DNA of 64,000 bases from Lachnospiraceae bacterium. GTDB lineage: Bacteria > Bacillota > Clostridia > Lachnospirales > Lachnospiraceae. Positions 46,430 through 57,647 of the stretch are shown here, in pieces. Position 1 is the first letter of the stretch, and the number at the start of each line of letters is the position of its first letter. The position numbers were made by a program, and so were the translations under genes. The notes below the pieces were generated by a model. That model had not been told where the DNA came from, did no database searches, and was given only the letters and a program-made list of their open reading frames with translations. Where the stretch lies: positions 62,001-126,000 of the forward strand of contig JAFLTE010000004.1 of the NCBI GenBank assembly GCA_022510565.1. Direction: 5' to 3'.

Positions 46430-48596
46430 TTGTAAACAAAATCATAAAAGACGCATATGGGTGTGGATCGTATCCGTTCTGGGGCAGTTGGCGTTATATG
46501 TAGGAATACTGATGATATACTTAAGCCGTATCAGGCTATGGTATGCCCAAGGAACGTATCGCACCTATGAAGAGTATCATGATACGATGTGCCGGGCAGC
46601 TGCGGAAGTGCTCGGATTTAAGGAGGAGTATCTGATAACTGCAATAGTACTGGCGGTTATCATTGGCGTACAGGGATTTTCCTATCTTCATGACAGAAGA
46701 AAAGTCGATCTGTACCATAGTGTGCCCGTGGAAAAGAACAGAAGATTTTTTGCGGTGTATTTAAACGGAATCGTTATTTATATTACATCCACTTTGCTCA
46801 GCGTTCTTGTCGGCGTTATTGTGGCAGCAGTACAGAATGCGGTGAACGGTCTGGTGCTTTCGGAGATTGGCTTTGCCTTTATCTGGAATCTGCTTTTCTT
46901 TCTGGTAATATATCATACGGTCATCTTGGCGGTGATGCTTACCGGAAATCGTATTATCACGATATGTATGGCAGGAGTTTTGATATTTTATGAAATCGGT
47001 CTGTACGGACTTAATGATATAATGAAGTATGCTTTCTTTGAGACGGTATCCACTTTTTATGTGGAGCATGAACCTAAATTGTCCGCAGTGTGGGATTACT
47101 TATTGAATGTATGGGATCTGCGATATATGGCATGGAGTGAAGGTGTAGGGGGACTGGCAGGAGAAGTGCTGCCTTATTGCGGTAAATGGCTTATACTTGC
47201 TGTAGTGATTCTGGCAGCAGCGTGGTTCTGCTACAGGAAGCGTCCGTCGGAAGCGGCCGGAAGGGCGATTGCCTTTACGAAGGCAGAACCGGTGATTAAA
47301 GTGCTTATTGCGGTTCCTGCCAGTGTGGGCATAGGAATGATCGTACACAATGCATCGTACGGAAGTACATTCCTGGCTGTACTGGGTATGCTGGTCAGCG
47401 GTGTGATCGTCTGTGCCGCTGCGGAGGTCATCTACGATTTTGATATTAAGAGTATGATCAAGCATCCGGTTTCCGGATGTGTTGCCCTCATAGGGATCGT
47501 GATTGTTTTTCTTATCTATAAAAATGATTTAATAGGATATGATAAGTATGTTCCGCTCGAGAGTCAAGTGGACAGCGTTGCACTGAACATAGATTATTGC
47601 GGTGAGTTTTGGAAAAAGGATTTTACTTATTATTCTGTTGCAGATTATCATAAAGAGCACATGGTCATCACCGATGTGGAACCGGTTCTGGCGTTGGCAT
47701 CCAAGTGGCAGCAGGAACGTGAATATTTTGAAGTGATCAAGAATACGGGCGATGTAGATAATACAGCCGACTACAGGGAAGTGTCAGTATTGTACCGATT
47801 AAAATCGGGCAGGGAAGTAGGAAGAAAAATCTGGATTAATTATGCTGATCCTGTCAACGAGGCATTGCTGAACCGTATCGTGGGATCGGACGAGTTTAAG
47901 GCAGGTGCTTATCAGGTCATGACAGATAAGGATTCCTACGACCATGTTCAGGTGATTACTTACACTAACGGTGCAGTCCGGGTGGCTCTGCCGGCAGAGG
48001 ATGCGCAGAAACTGAGGGATGCCTATGTCAAGGATATGGAAAAATTTGATTTTTCTCTTGCAATCGGGGAACGGCCGTGTGGGCGGATAAGCCTTGTGTT
48101 CCCTAATCAGCGGTACACCCGCATGTATGTGTATGAGAGTTTTGAGAATACGATCGCTTATTTAAAAGAACAGGAGGCGTATTATCCGATTCGTCTTGAT
48201 CCTGAGGATATTGCAAGTATTACGATAACAAACTATCACTATGAATTGGATGAGCCGGAAACTTATGACAGTGTGGCGGAATATAATCTCGCCATGGGTG
48301 CACGGGTGGAAACTGTCGCATATGGCACTTCTAAAGCATATGAGGTCACGGAGATATTTGACAATAAGGAACAACTGGCACAGATCGTACCGGCTATTTA
48401 TCCGTCATATCTGTCAGCATCATGGCACAATGACGGATGGGAACTGGATCAAAGTTATGACGTTTATGTCACATTTAAAAAGGATACGACTTATCCCTAT
48501 GACAGAAGTGAGCGCGGTGTCTTCTATAAGTTCTATGTGGATCAGGTGCCTGACTTTGTAGTGGAAGCGACTGCTTATCATGCCGATACGGAGTGA
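46401..48596 (+). CDS. Large ABC transporter membrane protein (YtrC-like) with soluble C-terminal half
   Basis: 731 residues, start ATG 46401 within the ATPase gene (GGAGGTAG upstream). Residues about 20-375 have about ten membrane helices in two blocks. Residues about 385-731 are a soluble, mostly external beta-rich part (SQVDSVALNIDYCGEFW, EYFEVIKNTGDV, RYTRMYVYESFENTIAYLKE) resembling the DUF6449-like extension of such permeases. It completes the GntR-ATPase-permease operon. The ligand is not evident. Confidence 0.82.
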   Translation: MTSKNSFWDNCKQNHKRRIWVWIVSVLGQLALYVGILMIYLSRIRLWYAQGTYRTYEEYHDTMCRAAAEVLGFKEEYLITAIVLAVIIGVQGFSYLHDRRKVDLYHSVPVEKNRRFFAVYLNGIVIYITSTLLSVLVGVIVAAVQNAVNGLVLSEIGFAFIWNLLFFLVIYHTVILAVMLTGNRIITICMAGVLIFYEIGLYGLNDIMKYAFFETVSTFYVEHEPKLSAVWDYLLNVWDLRYMAWSEGVGGLAGEVLPYCGKWLILAVVILAAAWFCYRKRPSEAAGRAIAFTKAEPVIKVLIAVPASVGIGMIVHNASYGSTFLAVLGMLVSGVIVCAAAEVIYDFDIKSMIKHPVSGCVALIGIVIVFLIYKNDLIGYDKYVPLESQVDSVALNIDYCGEFWKKDFTYYSVADYHKEHMVITDVEPVLALASKWQQEREYFEVIKNTGDVDNTADYREVSVLYRLKSGREVGRKIWINYADPVNEALLNRIVGSDEFKAGAYQVMTDKDSYDHVQVITYTNGAVRVALPAEDAQKLRDAYVKDMEKFDFSLAIGERPCGRISLVFPNQRYTRMYVYESFENTIAYLKEQEAYYPIRLDPEDIASITITNYHYELDEPETYDSVAEYNLAMGARVETVAYGTSKAYEVTEIFDNKEQLAQIVPAIYPSYLSASWHNDGWELDQSYDVYVTFKKDTTYPYDRSERGVFYKFYVDQVPDFVVEATAYHADTE

Positions 48597-48631
48597 AAAT
48601 AAGTGTTAATACAAAATTAAGAATCAATATC

Positions 48632-48660
48632 TTGACATGAGTCATGAAGAGGATAAGAAT
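48632..48660 (+). promoter_or_regulatory. Candidate promoter for the MacB-like cassette
   Basis: A perfect -35 TTGACA at 48632-48637 and a poor -10 (AAGAAT at 48655-48660, 17-bp spacer). The -35 is part of TGACATGAGTCA (48633-48644), a small palindrome that may bind a regulator. The weak -10 suggests activator dependence. Confidence 0.4.
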
Positions 48661-48695
48661 AATAGTAAGACAAACAGAAGGGGAATAAGCTCAGG

Positions 48696-49457
48696 ATGGA
48701 ACATGCCAAACCTGTAATACAGGTTAAAGATTTATATAAGATATACCGTGTCGGAGAGACGAAGGTGCGGGCATTAAACGGTGTCAGCTTCACAATCGAC
48801 AGAGGAAATTTCTGCTCTATCGTCGGCACTTCCGGTTCCGGCAAATCCACACTGCTTAACATGTTGGCAGGATTGGAGAAGCCGACAAAAGGGGAAATCA
48901 TAATTGCCGGAGAGCATATGGAGACTAAGACCGAGAATCAGCTTGTGGCATTCAGGCGGAAGCACATCGGATTTATCTTTCAGTCTTTTAACCTGATGGG
49001 CACTATGAACGCTATTGAGAATGTGGCCCTTCCTCTCACTTTTCAGGGAATGGATAAGAAGAAGCGAAATGCCAAAGCGGAGGAGATGCTTGACTTGGTA
49101 GGCCTTACCAAGCATAAAAAGCACAGACCGAACCAGATGTCCGGCGGACAGCAGCAACGCGTGGGCGTGGCGAGAGCGCTTGTGGTGGAACCGGAAATCA
49201 TCTTTGCGGATGAGCCTACCGGCAACCTGGATTCCAACACTTCGGTGGAAGTGATGAATCTGATGAAAAAGGTCGTGCGGGAGAAGAATCAGACGCTTGT
49301 CATGGTAACTCACGATAATTATCTGGCAAGTTTTGCAGATATAATTTTAAGGATTAAGGACGGTAAAATCATAGAGATAGAGGATAAACGAGGCAGCGAT
49401 ACGTCGGATGAAATGATACGTGTACCGGGAAAGGAACAAGGGGAAGACAATGAGTAA
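48696..49457 (+). CDS. ABC ATPase, MacB/LolD type
   Basis: 253 residues. Walker A GTSGSGKST, Q-loop FIFQSFNLMGTMNA, signature MSGGQQQRVGVARAL, Walker B IIFADEPTGNLD and H-loop VMVTHDN: the mechanotransmission (MacB/LolD/FtsE) class. The C-terminal tail is longer than usual and charged. It works with the FtsX-like permease at 51284 and the exported protein at 49450, whose start overlaps this gene by 8 bases. Confidence 0.94.
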   Translation: MEHAKPVIQVKDLYKIYRVGETKVRALNGVSFTIDRGNFCSIVGTSGSGKSTLLNMLAGLEKPTKGEIIIAGEHMETKTENQLVAFRRKHIGFIFQSFNLMGTMNAIENVALPLTFQGMDKKKRNAKAEEMLDLVGLTKHKKHRPNQMSGGQQQRVGVARALVVEPEIIFADEPTGNLDSNTSVEVMNLMKKVVREKNQTLVMVTHDNYLASFADIILRIKDGKIIEIEDKRGSDTSDEMIRVPGKEQGEDNE

Positions 49458-51261
49458 GAGAAGTCATAACAAAGCAGGACAGAGCAAGCTTGCAAGAGTG
49501 GCAGGAAAGCTGATATCAGGGGTGCTGGTTGCCGCAGCAATCGTGGCAGTACTTCCGTTCGCGGGATATGTCATGGGTGAGATGTCCTATGTGGAGGCCA
49601 CCTACGACAGTATAAGCGGGAATACAATCAATCGGACTTCCGATGTTGTGATTACGGACGATGACAGAGCGGCAGCAGACGCGGAGATGCTCTACTATAT
49701 GCAGAGCTTGGAAGTGCGCTATCAGCTTGATGAGATGGTGATGCAGAATCTTCATAAAGTATTTGACAGTGCCGTGTATTACATAGCCAATACGGAAATG
49801 TCAGTTACGGAAATGTGGGCTTATGTCGCGCAGACCAAGTCTCTGATGGAATCTGCTGCGGTCTCCACGGTTTCCATTACTACCAGCGAATTTCTTCGGG
49901 TTGGAGATAACTGGCAGACACCTACGGTCAGTTACGGTCAGAAGGTGGCTATTGTATTACCGGTCATCAATTTCGGTACGGAGGAGTTGAACGATCTGAT
50001 CGTAGAGCCGCAGACATCAACGCTTGTAACGGAGTGGCCTTTTGAACCGGATATGACAAGCTATTTCCAGACAGAGCCTTATATTCCGGGAAATGCAACT
50101 AAAGAACAGGCGATGAATAACAGAAGGGAATTTACTTTTTACTTTACGACCAGAAGCGATGTGATGAGCGGATATTATCCGTTAAAGTTCAATGTGTTCT
50201 ACACGAAGGCGGGCATTCGCTGCGAGGAGCCGGCAGAGCTTACGGTTTATGTGAGGACTGTGGGTCAACCGGGAAGCGGAACTATTGGCGGCAGCGGTCA
50301 GGAAACCAGCGGCGCAAAACCCCGTATTGTGGTGACGGGATTTGAGACGAATCCGGCGCAGGTGTTTGCAGGGGATACATTTACGTTGACGATTCATGTT
50401 CAGAATACTGCCAACGACACACCGGTCACGAATGTACTTTTTGATATGCAGGCGGCTGCGGAGGGCAATGATACGACCAATACTTATGCCGCATTTCTGC
50501 CAACGTCCGGCTCAAGTTCCGTCTATATGGACAAGATTGGGGCGAATACGGCGGCGGATATTGTTATCGAGATGACGGCGAAAGCCGATTTGGCACAGAA
50601 ACCGTATGTGCTTGATGTAAATATGAAGTACGATGCGGGAACGATGTTTGATTTGACGGACAAGGCAAGTGTATCCATTCCGATATCTCAGGAGAGCCGT
50701 TTCGACACGAGCATCCCGGAGGTTGTTCCGTCGGATATTACGGTGGGCTCCCAGTCAAATGTAATGTTTAGCATTTACAATACAGGAAAGACTACACTCT
50801 ACAATGTGCAGGTTAAGTTTGTGGCGGATTCCATTGATGAGGCTTCTGCTTTCGTAGGCAACCTGCAGTCCGGTGCTACCGGCAATGTGGATGTCATGTT
50901 GACCGGAATCGCGTCCACGATGGATGACGGAACGGTCAATGTGGAGATATCCTATGAAGATGATGCGGGCAATGTGACTGTAGTAGAAAAACCCATCACA
51001 TTATATGTGTCGGAGCCTTACTACGATGATATGATGTTCGACGACATGATGTTTGATGATATGATGATGGGAGATATGATGCCTGAGGAGTCCGGTCCCA
51101 AGAAAGGGTTGATTATCGGTATTATCATAGCAGTGGTAGTGTTGGCAGGTATTGGTCTGGGTGTATTCCTGATGATTCGTAAGAAGAAAAAAGAAGCCAA
51201 GTTGCTGGCGGATGACCTGTTGGATTTGGAAGACACGATAAATTCCGAGAATAAATATTAA
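49450..51261 (+). CDS. Exported COG1361-like partner protein with Met/Asp-rich repeat and C-terminal anchor
   Basis: 603 residues from ATG 49450 (AAGGGGAAG upstream). An N-terminal helix (about 20-42) is followed by an external helical part to about 145, then beta-sandwich domains, at least two with CARDB/NEW3-like strands (IVVTGFETNPAQVFAGDTFT, EVVPSDITVGSQSNVMF). Residues about 525-547 are a DDMMF/DDMMM repeat, then a C-terminal helix (about 555-580) and a basic KKKKEAK tail. In Gram-positive MacB systems a membrane-fusion-like protein usually sits between ATPase and permease; this protein holds that position but has a different fold. It is likely the extracytoplasmic adaptor. Confidence 0.78.
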   Translation: MSKRSHNKAGQSKLARVAGKLISGVLVAAAIVAVLPFAGYVMGEMSYVEATYDSISGNTINRTSDVVITDDDRAAADAEMLYYMQSLEVRYQLDEMVMQNLHKVFDSAVYYIANTEMSVTEMWAYVAQTKSLMESAAVSTVSITTSEFLRVGDNWQTPTVSYGQKVAIVLPVINFGTEELNDLIVEPQTSTLVTEWPFEPDMTSYFQTEPYIPGNATKEQAMNNRREFTFYFTTRSDVMSGYYPLKFNVFYTKAGIRCEEPAELTVYVRTVGQPGSGTIGGSGQETSGAKPRIVVTGFETNPAQVFAGDTFTLTIHVQNTANDTPVTNVLFDMQAAAEGNDTTNTYAAFLPTSGSSSVYMDKIGANTAADIVIEMTAKADLAQKPYVLDVNMKYDAGTMFDLTDKASVSIPISQESRFDTSIPEVVPSDITVGSQSNVMFSIYNTGKTTLYNVQVKFVADSIDEASAFVGNLQSGATGNVDVMLTGIASTMDDGTVNVEISYEDDAGNVTVVEKPITLYVSEPYYDDMMFDDMMFDDMMMGDMMPEESGPKKGLIIGIIIAVVVLAGIGLGVFLMIRKKKKEAKLLADDLLDLEDTINSENKY

Positions 51262-51283
51262 CGGCGGCGGGAGCGGAGAACTT

Positions 51284-52621
51284 ATGAAATTCCTTGACTT
51301 GCTGCGGATGAGCAGCAGTAATTTATGGAAAAGAAAAGTGAGAACCATCCTGACTGTACTTGGTGTGGTAATCGGTGTGGCATCCATAGTCGTTATGGTA
51401 TCACTGGGTTTGGGGCTGAGCCGTTCCTTAATAGCACAGTACGAATCATGGGGGAGCCTCACACGGATTACGGTATATGAGCCGTGGGGCGGCGATAATG
51501 TGGAGGACATGAGGCTGGATGACGATCTGGTAAGAGAGATTGAATCGCTTGAACATGTGGAATCCGTATGGCCGATCCTGCAGATGTCCGCCCTTGCCAA
51601 ATACGGAAGTTATCAGGGCTGGTTGCAGATTCGGGCGCTTCCGAAGGAAGCCTATCCAGAGATGAACATTGAGGTGGGAGAAGGCCGGCTTCCCGGCGAG
51701 GATGATGAGTTGACATTCTTTTATGGGAATACAGTGCTGCAGGATTTCTACAATGCCAAGGGAGGCGGAGGCTATTACTGGGAGACGGGTATTCTTCCTG
51801 ATATCGATCTGATGAACGATCCCATTTTTATCATCTTTGATACGGATGCCTACTGGCAGTCGCAATACACGGATGAGAACGGGCAGAACACGCCGCCGCC
51901 GAAGAAGTACATGATCCCGGCATGCGGTGTGGAAGCCACAATGGAGGACAGCTGGTCTCAATACGGTTGGTATACCCACTGCGATATCGAGCAGCTCATA
52001 CCGCAGCTTCAGAAAATATTCAAGAACAAAGTGATACCCGGGCAGCCTACGACGAAGACGGGTAAGCCCTATAAAGAAATTTTCTACAATCAGTTAACCG
52101 TCAACGTGGACGAGTTGGATAACGTGATGGAAGTACAGAACTATCTGACCAACTTAGGATATGAAGCGCACAGTAATGCTGAGTGGGTGCAGTCGGAGCA
52201 GCAGACCATGGCTACAATCCAGCTTGTATTGGGCGGTATCGGTGCGGTATCTTTGTTTGTTGCAGCCATCGGTATCACCAACACCATGATGATGTCCATC
52301 TACGAGAGGACGAAGGAAATCGGCGTTATGAAGGTGTTGGGATGCGACCTTAGAAATATCCGCAGCCTTTTCTTGATGGAGGCGGGATTTATCGGTCTTA
52401 TCGGTGGTGTCATTGGGCTGATTTTAAGTTTCATTTTATCCGGTGTTATCAATAAACTGGCGGAGGCGGCACAAGAGTACGCAAGCGGAATTTCTTATAT
52501 TCCGATTTGGCTCGTGCTGTTGTCTTTGGTTTTTGCGATACTGGTGGGCATGGTGGCCGGTTTCTTCCCGGCGAGAAGAGCCATGAAGTTAAGTCCGCTG
52601 GCCGCAATCAGGAATGAATAA
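51284..52621 (+). CDS. MacB/FtsX-family ABC transporter permease
   Basis: 445 residues. The N-terminal helix is preceded by a basic WKRKVRTILTVLGVVIGVAS, then a large external domain (about 60-300) and three C-terminal helices (LVLGGIGAVSLFVAAIGITN, GFIGLIGGVIGLILS, LVLLSLVFAILVGMVAGFFP), ending in PARRAMKLSPLAAIRNE. This is the standard MacB permease plan. It should couple ATP use at the ATPase (48696) to work outside the membrane, such as export of a lipid or peptide or envelope surveillance. Confidence 0.93.
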   Translation: MKFLDLLRMSSSNLWKRKVRTILTVLGVVIGVASIVVMVSLGLGLSRSLIAQYESWGSLTRITVYEPWGGDNVEDMRLDDDLVREIESLEHVESVWPILQMSALAKYGSYQGWLQIRALPKEAYPEMNIEVGEGRLPGEDDELTFFYGNTVLQDFYNAKGGGGYYWETGILPDIDLMNDPIFIIFDTDAYWQSQYTDENGQNTPPPKKYMIPACGVEATMEDSWSQYGWYTHCDIEQLIPQLQKIFKNKVIPGQPTTKTGKPYKEIFYNQLTVNVDELDNVMEVQNYLTNLGYEAHSNAEWVQSEQQTMATIQLVLGGIGAVSLFVAAIGITNTMMMSIYERTKEIGVMKVLGCDLRNIRSLFLMEAGFIGLIGGVIGLILSFILSGVINKLAEAAQEYASGISYIPIWLVLLSLVFAILVGMVAGFFPARRAMKLSPLAAIRNE

Positions 52622-52666
52622 GGAGTGTAGATTGAATAAGGTCGCTATAAGGCGGATGCATAACAC

Positions 52667-54116
<1,450 letters not shown>

Positions 54117-54162
54117 GCGCAAGGGGAAAAACAGGCGACGCTGTAAGCTGCATTTGTCTTTC

Positions 54163-54191
54163 TTGCGAGTTTATCCTATATGTTGTATGAT
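54163..54191 (+). promoter_or_regulatory. Probable promoter of hemZ
   Basis: TTGCGA at 54163-54168, exactly 17 bp, TATGAT at 54186-54191. Because it overlaps the ATG at 54180, that ATG cannot be the start of the protein; GTG 54222 can. Confidence 0.6.
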
Positions 54192-54221
54192 GTTTACAAA
54201 AAGGAAAGGTACGGTAACATC

Positions 54222-55772
54222 GTGCAAATACTAAGGAGCAATAAGGCGCAGTTTGAATATGAAATTCATGCATTGGTGAAGGCATTTTATCCGGCGTGGG
54301 ATTTGAAAATCCTGACGCCGGAATCTGTAGTTAAAGACAGAAAAATTCTCGAGATTCCTCCGGTAATGGAATTGGAATTCGGGGAGGATGAAGTGAAATT
54401 AATCGTTCACCGTGAGGTACATAATTCCAACCAAACTGATAATGATGCAGAGAATACAAACCACATAGGCGAACTGTCCGATAAGGAAATTATATATACA
54501 TGGCGTGACACCCGGAAGGTATCACCCGCCCATTACAAGAATGAATTCGGTCGGTTTTTGTATACTTCATTGCGGGAGGAGACAGGCATATCGCTTCCTT
54601 GGGGTAATCTGACAGGCATCCGTCCCACGAAGATTGCCATGACCATGCTGGATGGCGGTAAAAGTGAGCAGGATGTGGTGACATTTCTTCGAGACGAGCG
54701 TTTTGTCAGTGAGGAAAAGATTGGGTTGAGTATTGAGATTGCCCGGCGAGAACGTGAAATCCTGAGCACGTTGCACTACGAGGACGGTTACAGTCTCTAC
54801 ATCGGCATTCCTTTCTGTCCCACAACCTGTCTTTACTGTTCTTTTACGTCTTATCCAATCAGTGTATGGAGAGAGCGAGTGACAGATTATCTGACTGCTC
54901 TGGAAAAAGAGATGGATGCAGTAGCGCAGATATATCGGGATAAAATACTGGACACCGTTTACATCGGCGGCGGCACGCCTACTTCCCTGTCTGCGGAAGA
55001 GTTAGACAGGCTGCTTACTAAAATAAGGGATACTTTTGACCTGAGCACTGTGCAGGAATTTACGGTGGAAGCGGGAAGAGCGGACAGCATCACAGAGGAG
55101 AAACTGCAGGTGCTGTACAGACACGGTGTGACGAGAATTTCCGTAAATCCGCAGACCATGAAGCAAGGGACATTGCAGCTCATTGGCAGACAGCACACGG
55201 TGGAGCAGGTTGTGGATGCTTTTCACATGGCACGTAAAGTCGGATTTGATAACATTAATATGGATATCATTCTGGGTCTTCCGGGAGAGACCAAGGAGGA
55301 CGTGGAAGCGACTATAGAGGCTATTCAGGTACTTGCACCCGATTCTCTGACAGTACACTCTCTCGCGGTGAAAAGGGCTTCCAAGCTGAATCAGTGGACC
55401 CACGAAAACGGTGTCACTGCCTACAATAACACGGAGGAAACCATGCAGATTGCTGAAAGAGGGGCGAGAGACATGGGGATGGTACCTTATTATCTCTATC
55501 GCCAGAAAAATATGTCAGGCAATTTTGAGAATGTGGGATATTCTGTGGAGGATAAGTATGGCATATACAATATTCTCATTATGGAGGAGAAACAGACTAT
55601 CGTTGCGCTGGGTGCCGGGAGTATCACAAAGAAGGTCAGCCGTAAGACGGCGGAAGACGGCAGTGAAAGCATTCTGATTGAACGCTGCGAGAATGTGAAG
55701 GAAGTTGCGCAGTATATCGAGAGGATAGAGGAAATGATAGAGAGGAAGCGGAGGCTTTTGGAATCGGATTAA
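54222..55772 (+). CDS. hemZ: Coproporphyrinogen dehydrogenase-like radical SAM protein HemZ
   Basis: 516 residues from GTG 54222 (AAGGAAAGG 12 bases upstream). An N-terminal domain of about 150 residues is followed by a radical SAM core: the cluster motif FCPTTCLYC (three Cys), YIGGGTPTSLSAEEL, TVEAGRADSI, RISVNPQTM, NINMDIILGLPGE and the HemN-like tail. HemZ is the anaerobic type of coproporphyrinogen III oxidase relative found in Bacillus and Clostridia; several family members have no proven heme role. No heme genes are nearby. The family call is firm; the substrate is not. Confidence 0.88.
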   Translation: MQILRSNKAQFEYEIHALVKAFYPAWDLKILTPESVVKDRKILEIPPVMELEFGEDEVKLIVHREVHNSNQTDNDAENTNHIGELSDKEIIYTWRDTRKVSPAHYKNEFGRFLYTSLREETGISLPWGNLTGIRPTKIAMTMLDGGKSEQDVVTFLRDERFVSEEKIGLSIEIARREREILSTLHYEDGYSLYIGIPFCPTTCLYCSFTSYPISVWRERVTDYLTALEKEMDAVAQIYRDKILDTVYIGGGTPTSLSAEELDRLLTKIRDTFDLSTVQEFTVEAGRADSITEEKLQVLYRHGVTRISVNPQTMKQGTLQLIGRQHTVEQVVDAFHMARKVGFDNINMDIILGLPGETKEDVEATIEAIQVLAPDSLTVHSLAVKRASKLNQWTHENGVTAYNNTEETMQIAERGARDMGMVPYYLYRQKNMSGNFENVGYSVEDKYGIYNILIMEEKQTIVALGAGSITKKVSRKTAEDGSESILIERCENVKEVAQYIERIEEMIERKRRLLESD

Positions 55773-55898
55773 AGGTTTCCTGTTTCCTGCAAAGTACATA
55801 AAAATGTGTTTACTACATCAAAGATACATCAATTTTATATTTGATAATACCCAATAATATATGAAAATGTGACGTATGAACATAAATCTGTGCCTAAA

Positions 55899-55936
55899 GG
55901 ACAATCTCATTAAAAGATGGGACTGTCCGTTTTTGT
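55899..55936 (+). terminator. Terminator between hemZ and the accessory operon
   Basis: A stem of 5 plus 6 bp with one mismatch (55899-55910 with 55917-55928), a short A-rich loop and GTTTTTGTT after it. Confidence 0.75.
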
Positions 55937-56089
55937 TATAGTCCGAATGATTTAAGAATGGAGGAACAGTACAACGTTAGGTGTAGTGGGCATCAGTATT
56001 ATATTAAACGAATTTCCCAGTTGTATTCTTGATATGATGTCCACAAGCTGTTTCATGACATTTAAGTGTACTATAAAGATAATAAGATG

Positions 56090-56118
56090 TAGACTCATTA
56101 GTTAATTGGTATTATAAT
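56090..56118 (+). promoter_or_regulatory. Promoter of the EACC1-like/peptidase operon
   Basis: TAGACT at 56090-56095, 17 bp, perfect TATAAT at 56113-56118, about 40 bases before ATG 56158. Confidence 0.55.
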
Positions 56119-56157
56119 TAAGTAAAAATCACAAAAAAATGTTGGGAGAAAGTATAT

Positions 56158-56466
56158 ATGATAGTATTTGAAGTGCAGCAATCAGAGAAAGATATTATAG
56201 ATGATATAATAACGTCAGTTCCAAATGAGGGAGCAATTAAAGTTGATTCTTTGGGCAGTAATGACATCATTCAAATACTGATTCCTCTTGTTTCGATTAC
56301 GGTTCCTGTTTTTTCTCAGATATTACAAAAATACATTGACAATCAGCGTGTAACCATCAAATATGATGGAGTTGAGATTGCTGCGAAGAGTGCTGATCAG
56401 GCAATGGAACTGCTGAAAAAATTGAAGGCTCAAAAAGACGATAAAGCTGAAAATGGTGATGACTGA
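56158..56466 (+). CDS. Small EACC1-like membrane-associated protein
   Basis: 102 residues. Layout: a beta start (MIVFEVQQ), a helix (KDIIDDIITSV), a strand (GAIKVDSL), one hydrophobic helix (about 40-62, IIQILIPLVSITVPVFSQIL), then a strand pair VTIKYDGVEIAAK and a C-terminal helix (DQAMELLKKL) with a charged tail. This order matches the 'effector-associated constant component 1' (EACC1) described for bacterial conflict operons, where a small conserved protein sits next to varied effector genes. The match is by layout, not by strong motifs. GGGAGAAAG precedes the ATG. The next gene starts on the last base of its stop codon. Confidence 0.7.
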   Translation: MIVFEVQQSEKDIIDDIITSVPNEGAIKVDSLGSNDIIQILIPLVSITVPVFSQILQKYIDNQRVTIKYDGVEIAAKSADQAMELLKKLKAQKDDKAENGDD

Positions 56467-57635
56467 TGTATAATACAAAACAATTATGTCATAAGCCATA
56501 TTCAAGAGAGCCTAAATATCTTTTTGATCTTTTTTCCTCAATCAGTAGTGAAATTATTGATACTTCTTTTGAAATAGAGCAGGTAAAATCTGCGTCCGTT
56601 TTTCCGGAAATAGCATCCGACGATAACAAACATGTGCTATATTGGGATATACAATATTGGGATTTTTTTGAGCGTTTCCTGTTAGAATTGTCATACCTCC
56701 TGGAAAACAATTCTTATCTGAAAAACTTTACGGATCACGTCTGTTCAATATGTTTCGACTATCTATCCCTAAAGCTTCTACATTTACCGGCGTTGGCATA
56801 TTGCATACAGGTTAATAGGGAAAGACGATTCGGTACTGAAACAGCTTACCTTCCCGGAAGCAATTTGGGCGAATATCAGATGATCGGCGGGGTATTTTGG
56901 AATAATACGTTATTGGCCAGACTTTTAGTGTTCAATCATGAGTTGTTTCATTTGTATTATCAGTTAAAACCTGATCAAAAGACTGCAGATTATAATATGC
57001 TGCATAAATTGGCAGATCTGTACATGGATGGGGACTGGACCGACTTTAAGACGGATAGCGAAGAAGACAAGATTCTTCTTGACGGTTTGCATAAACTACA
57101 GCATTCCGGTTATGATAAATTTGTAGAAGAAGCATCCTGTGATTATAGGGCGCTTATTGAAACAGTATCAATTCAGAGTAAAATTGATTCTGAATCACAG
57201 TGTAACTTAGTGCAGCATATTCAGGAAATACACGATGCGTTTCATGTAAATCAAACTTTCTTGAGTAGTTTATGCAACATTTCATCATGCTGGGAAGCTA
57301 TTTATAGGGCTTACATCTCTGCCAATAGCACAGAAGAAGTATTAAAGGATGTCCAACCATCTTTTGATATGGCAGCCCAGATGGCGTCTGTAAGAAATAT
57401 CATAATACCTGATTTCCTTGATAGACTCATCATGCAAAAATATGGCGTTACATCGTATGTTAATATACTGGACACTCCTTTTGTAAGATCCGCTTTTCAG
57501 AAAGTGATGGATAAGATGTTAGATGTAAACTTTATGGTTTATGCAATCGAAGAATCATTAAAGCTGATACGGTTGCCTCATTTTAATCCATTTGAATTAA
57601 AGGATATTGTACTTAGTAACGCAGGATATCAATAG
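56466..57635 (+). CDS. HExxH zinc-peptidase-like protein, candidate effector
   Basis: 389 residues, no signal peptide. The helix FNHELFH (His158, Glu159, His162) is followed about 60 residues later by EEASCDYRA (Glu222, third ligand), the gluzincin zinc-peptidase pattern. Residues about 1-60 form an acidic N-terminal region, and 60-150 are helical and Trp/Phe-rich; the C-terminal about 150 residues are helical, with no recognised domain. The TGATG overlap with the EACC1-like gene makes co-translation likely. In EACC-type systems the neighbour of the small protein is usually the toxic or defensive effector, so a protease effector is the natural reading. Base composition is lower in GC than the flanking housekeeping genes. 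Confidence 0.75.
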   Translation: MYNTKQLCHKPYSREPKYLFDLFSSISSEIIDTSFEIEQVKSASVFPEIASDDNKHVLYWDIQYWDFFERFLLELSYLLENNSYLKNFTDHVCSICFDYLSLKLLHLPALAYCIQVNRERRFGTETAYLPGSNLGEYQMIGGVFWNNTLLARLLVFNHELFHLYYQLKPDQKTADYNMLHKLADLYMDGDWTDFKTDSEEDKILLDGLHKLQHSGYDKFVEEASCDYRALIETVSIQSKIDSESQCNLVQHIQEIHDAFHVNQTFLSSLCNISSCWEAIYRAYISANSTEEVLKDVQPSFDMAAQMASVRNIIIPDFLDRLIMQKYGVTSYVNILDTPFVRSAFQKVMDKMLDVNFMVYAIEESLKLIRLPHFNPFELKDIVLSNAGYQ

Positions 57636-57647
57636 GGAGCAATAAGA

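Larger units (their letters stand above)
55773..56157 (+). other. 385-base intergenic region after hemZ
   Basis: AT-rich. It holds an intrinsic terminator (55899-55936), then about 140 bases with no recognised gene, and the promoter (56090-56118) of the accessory operon. A 49-codon open stretch (55958-56105) lacks a start and is too short to call. Confidence 0.6.
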
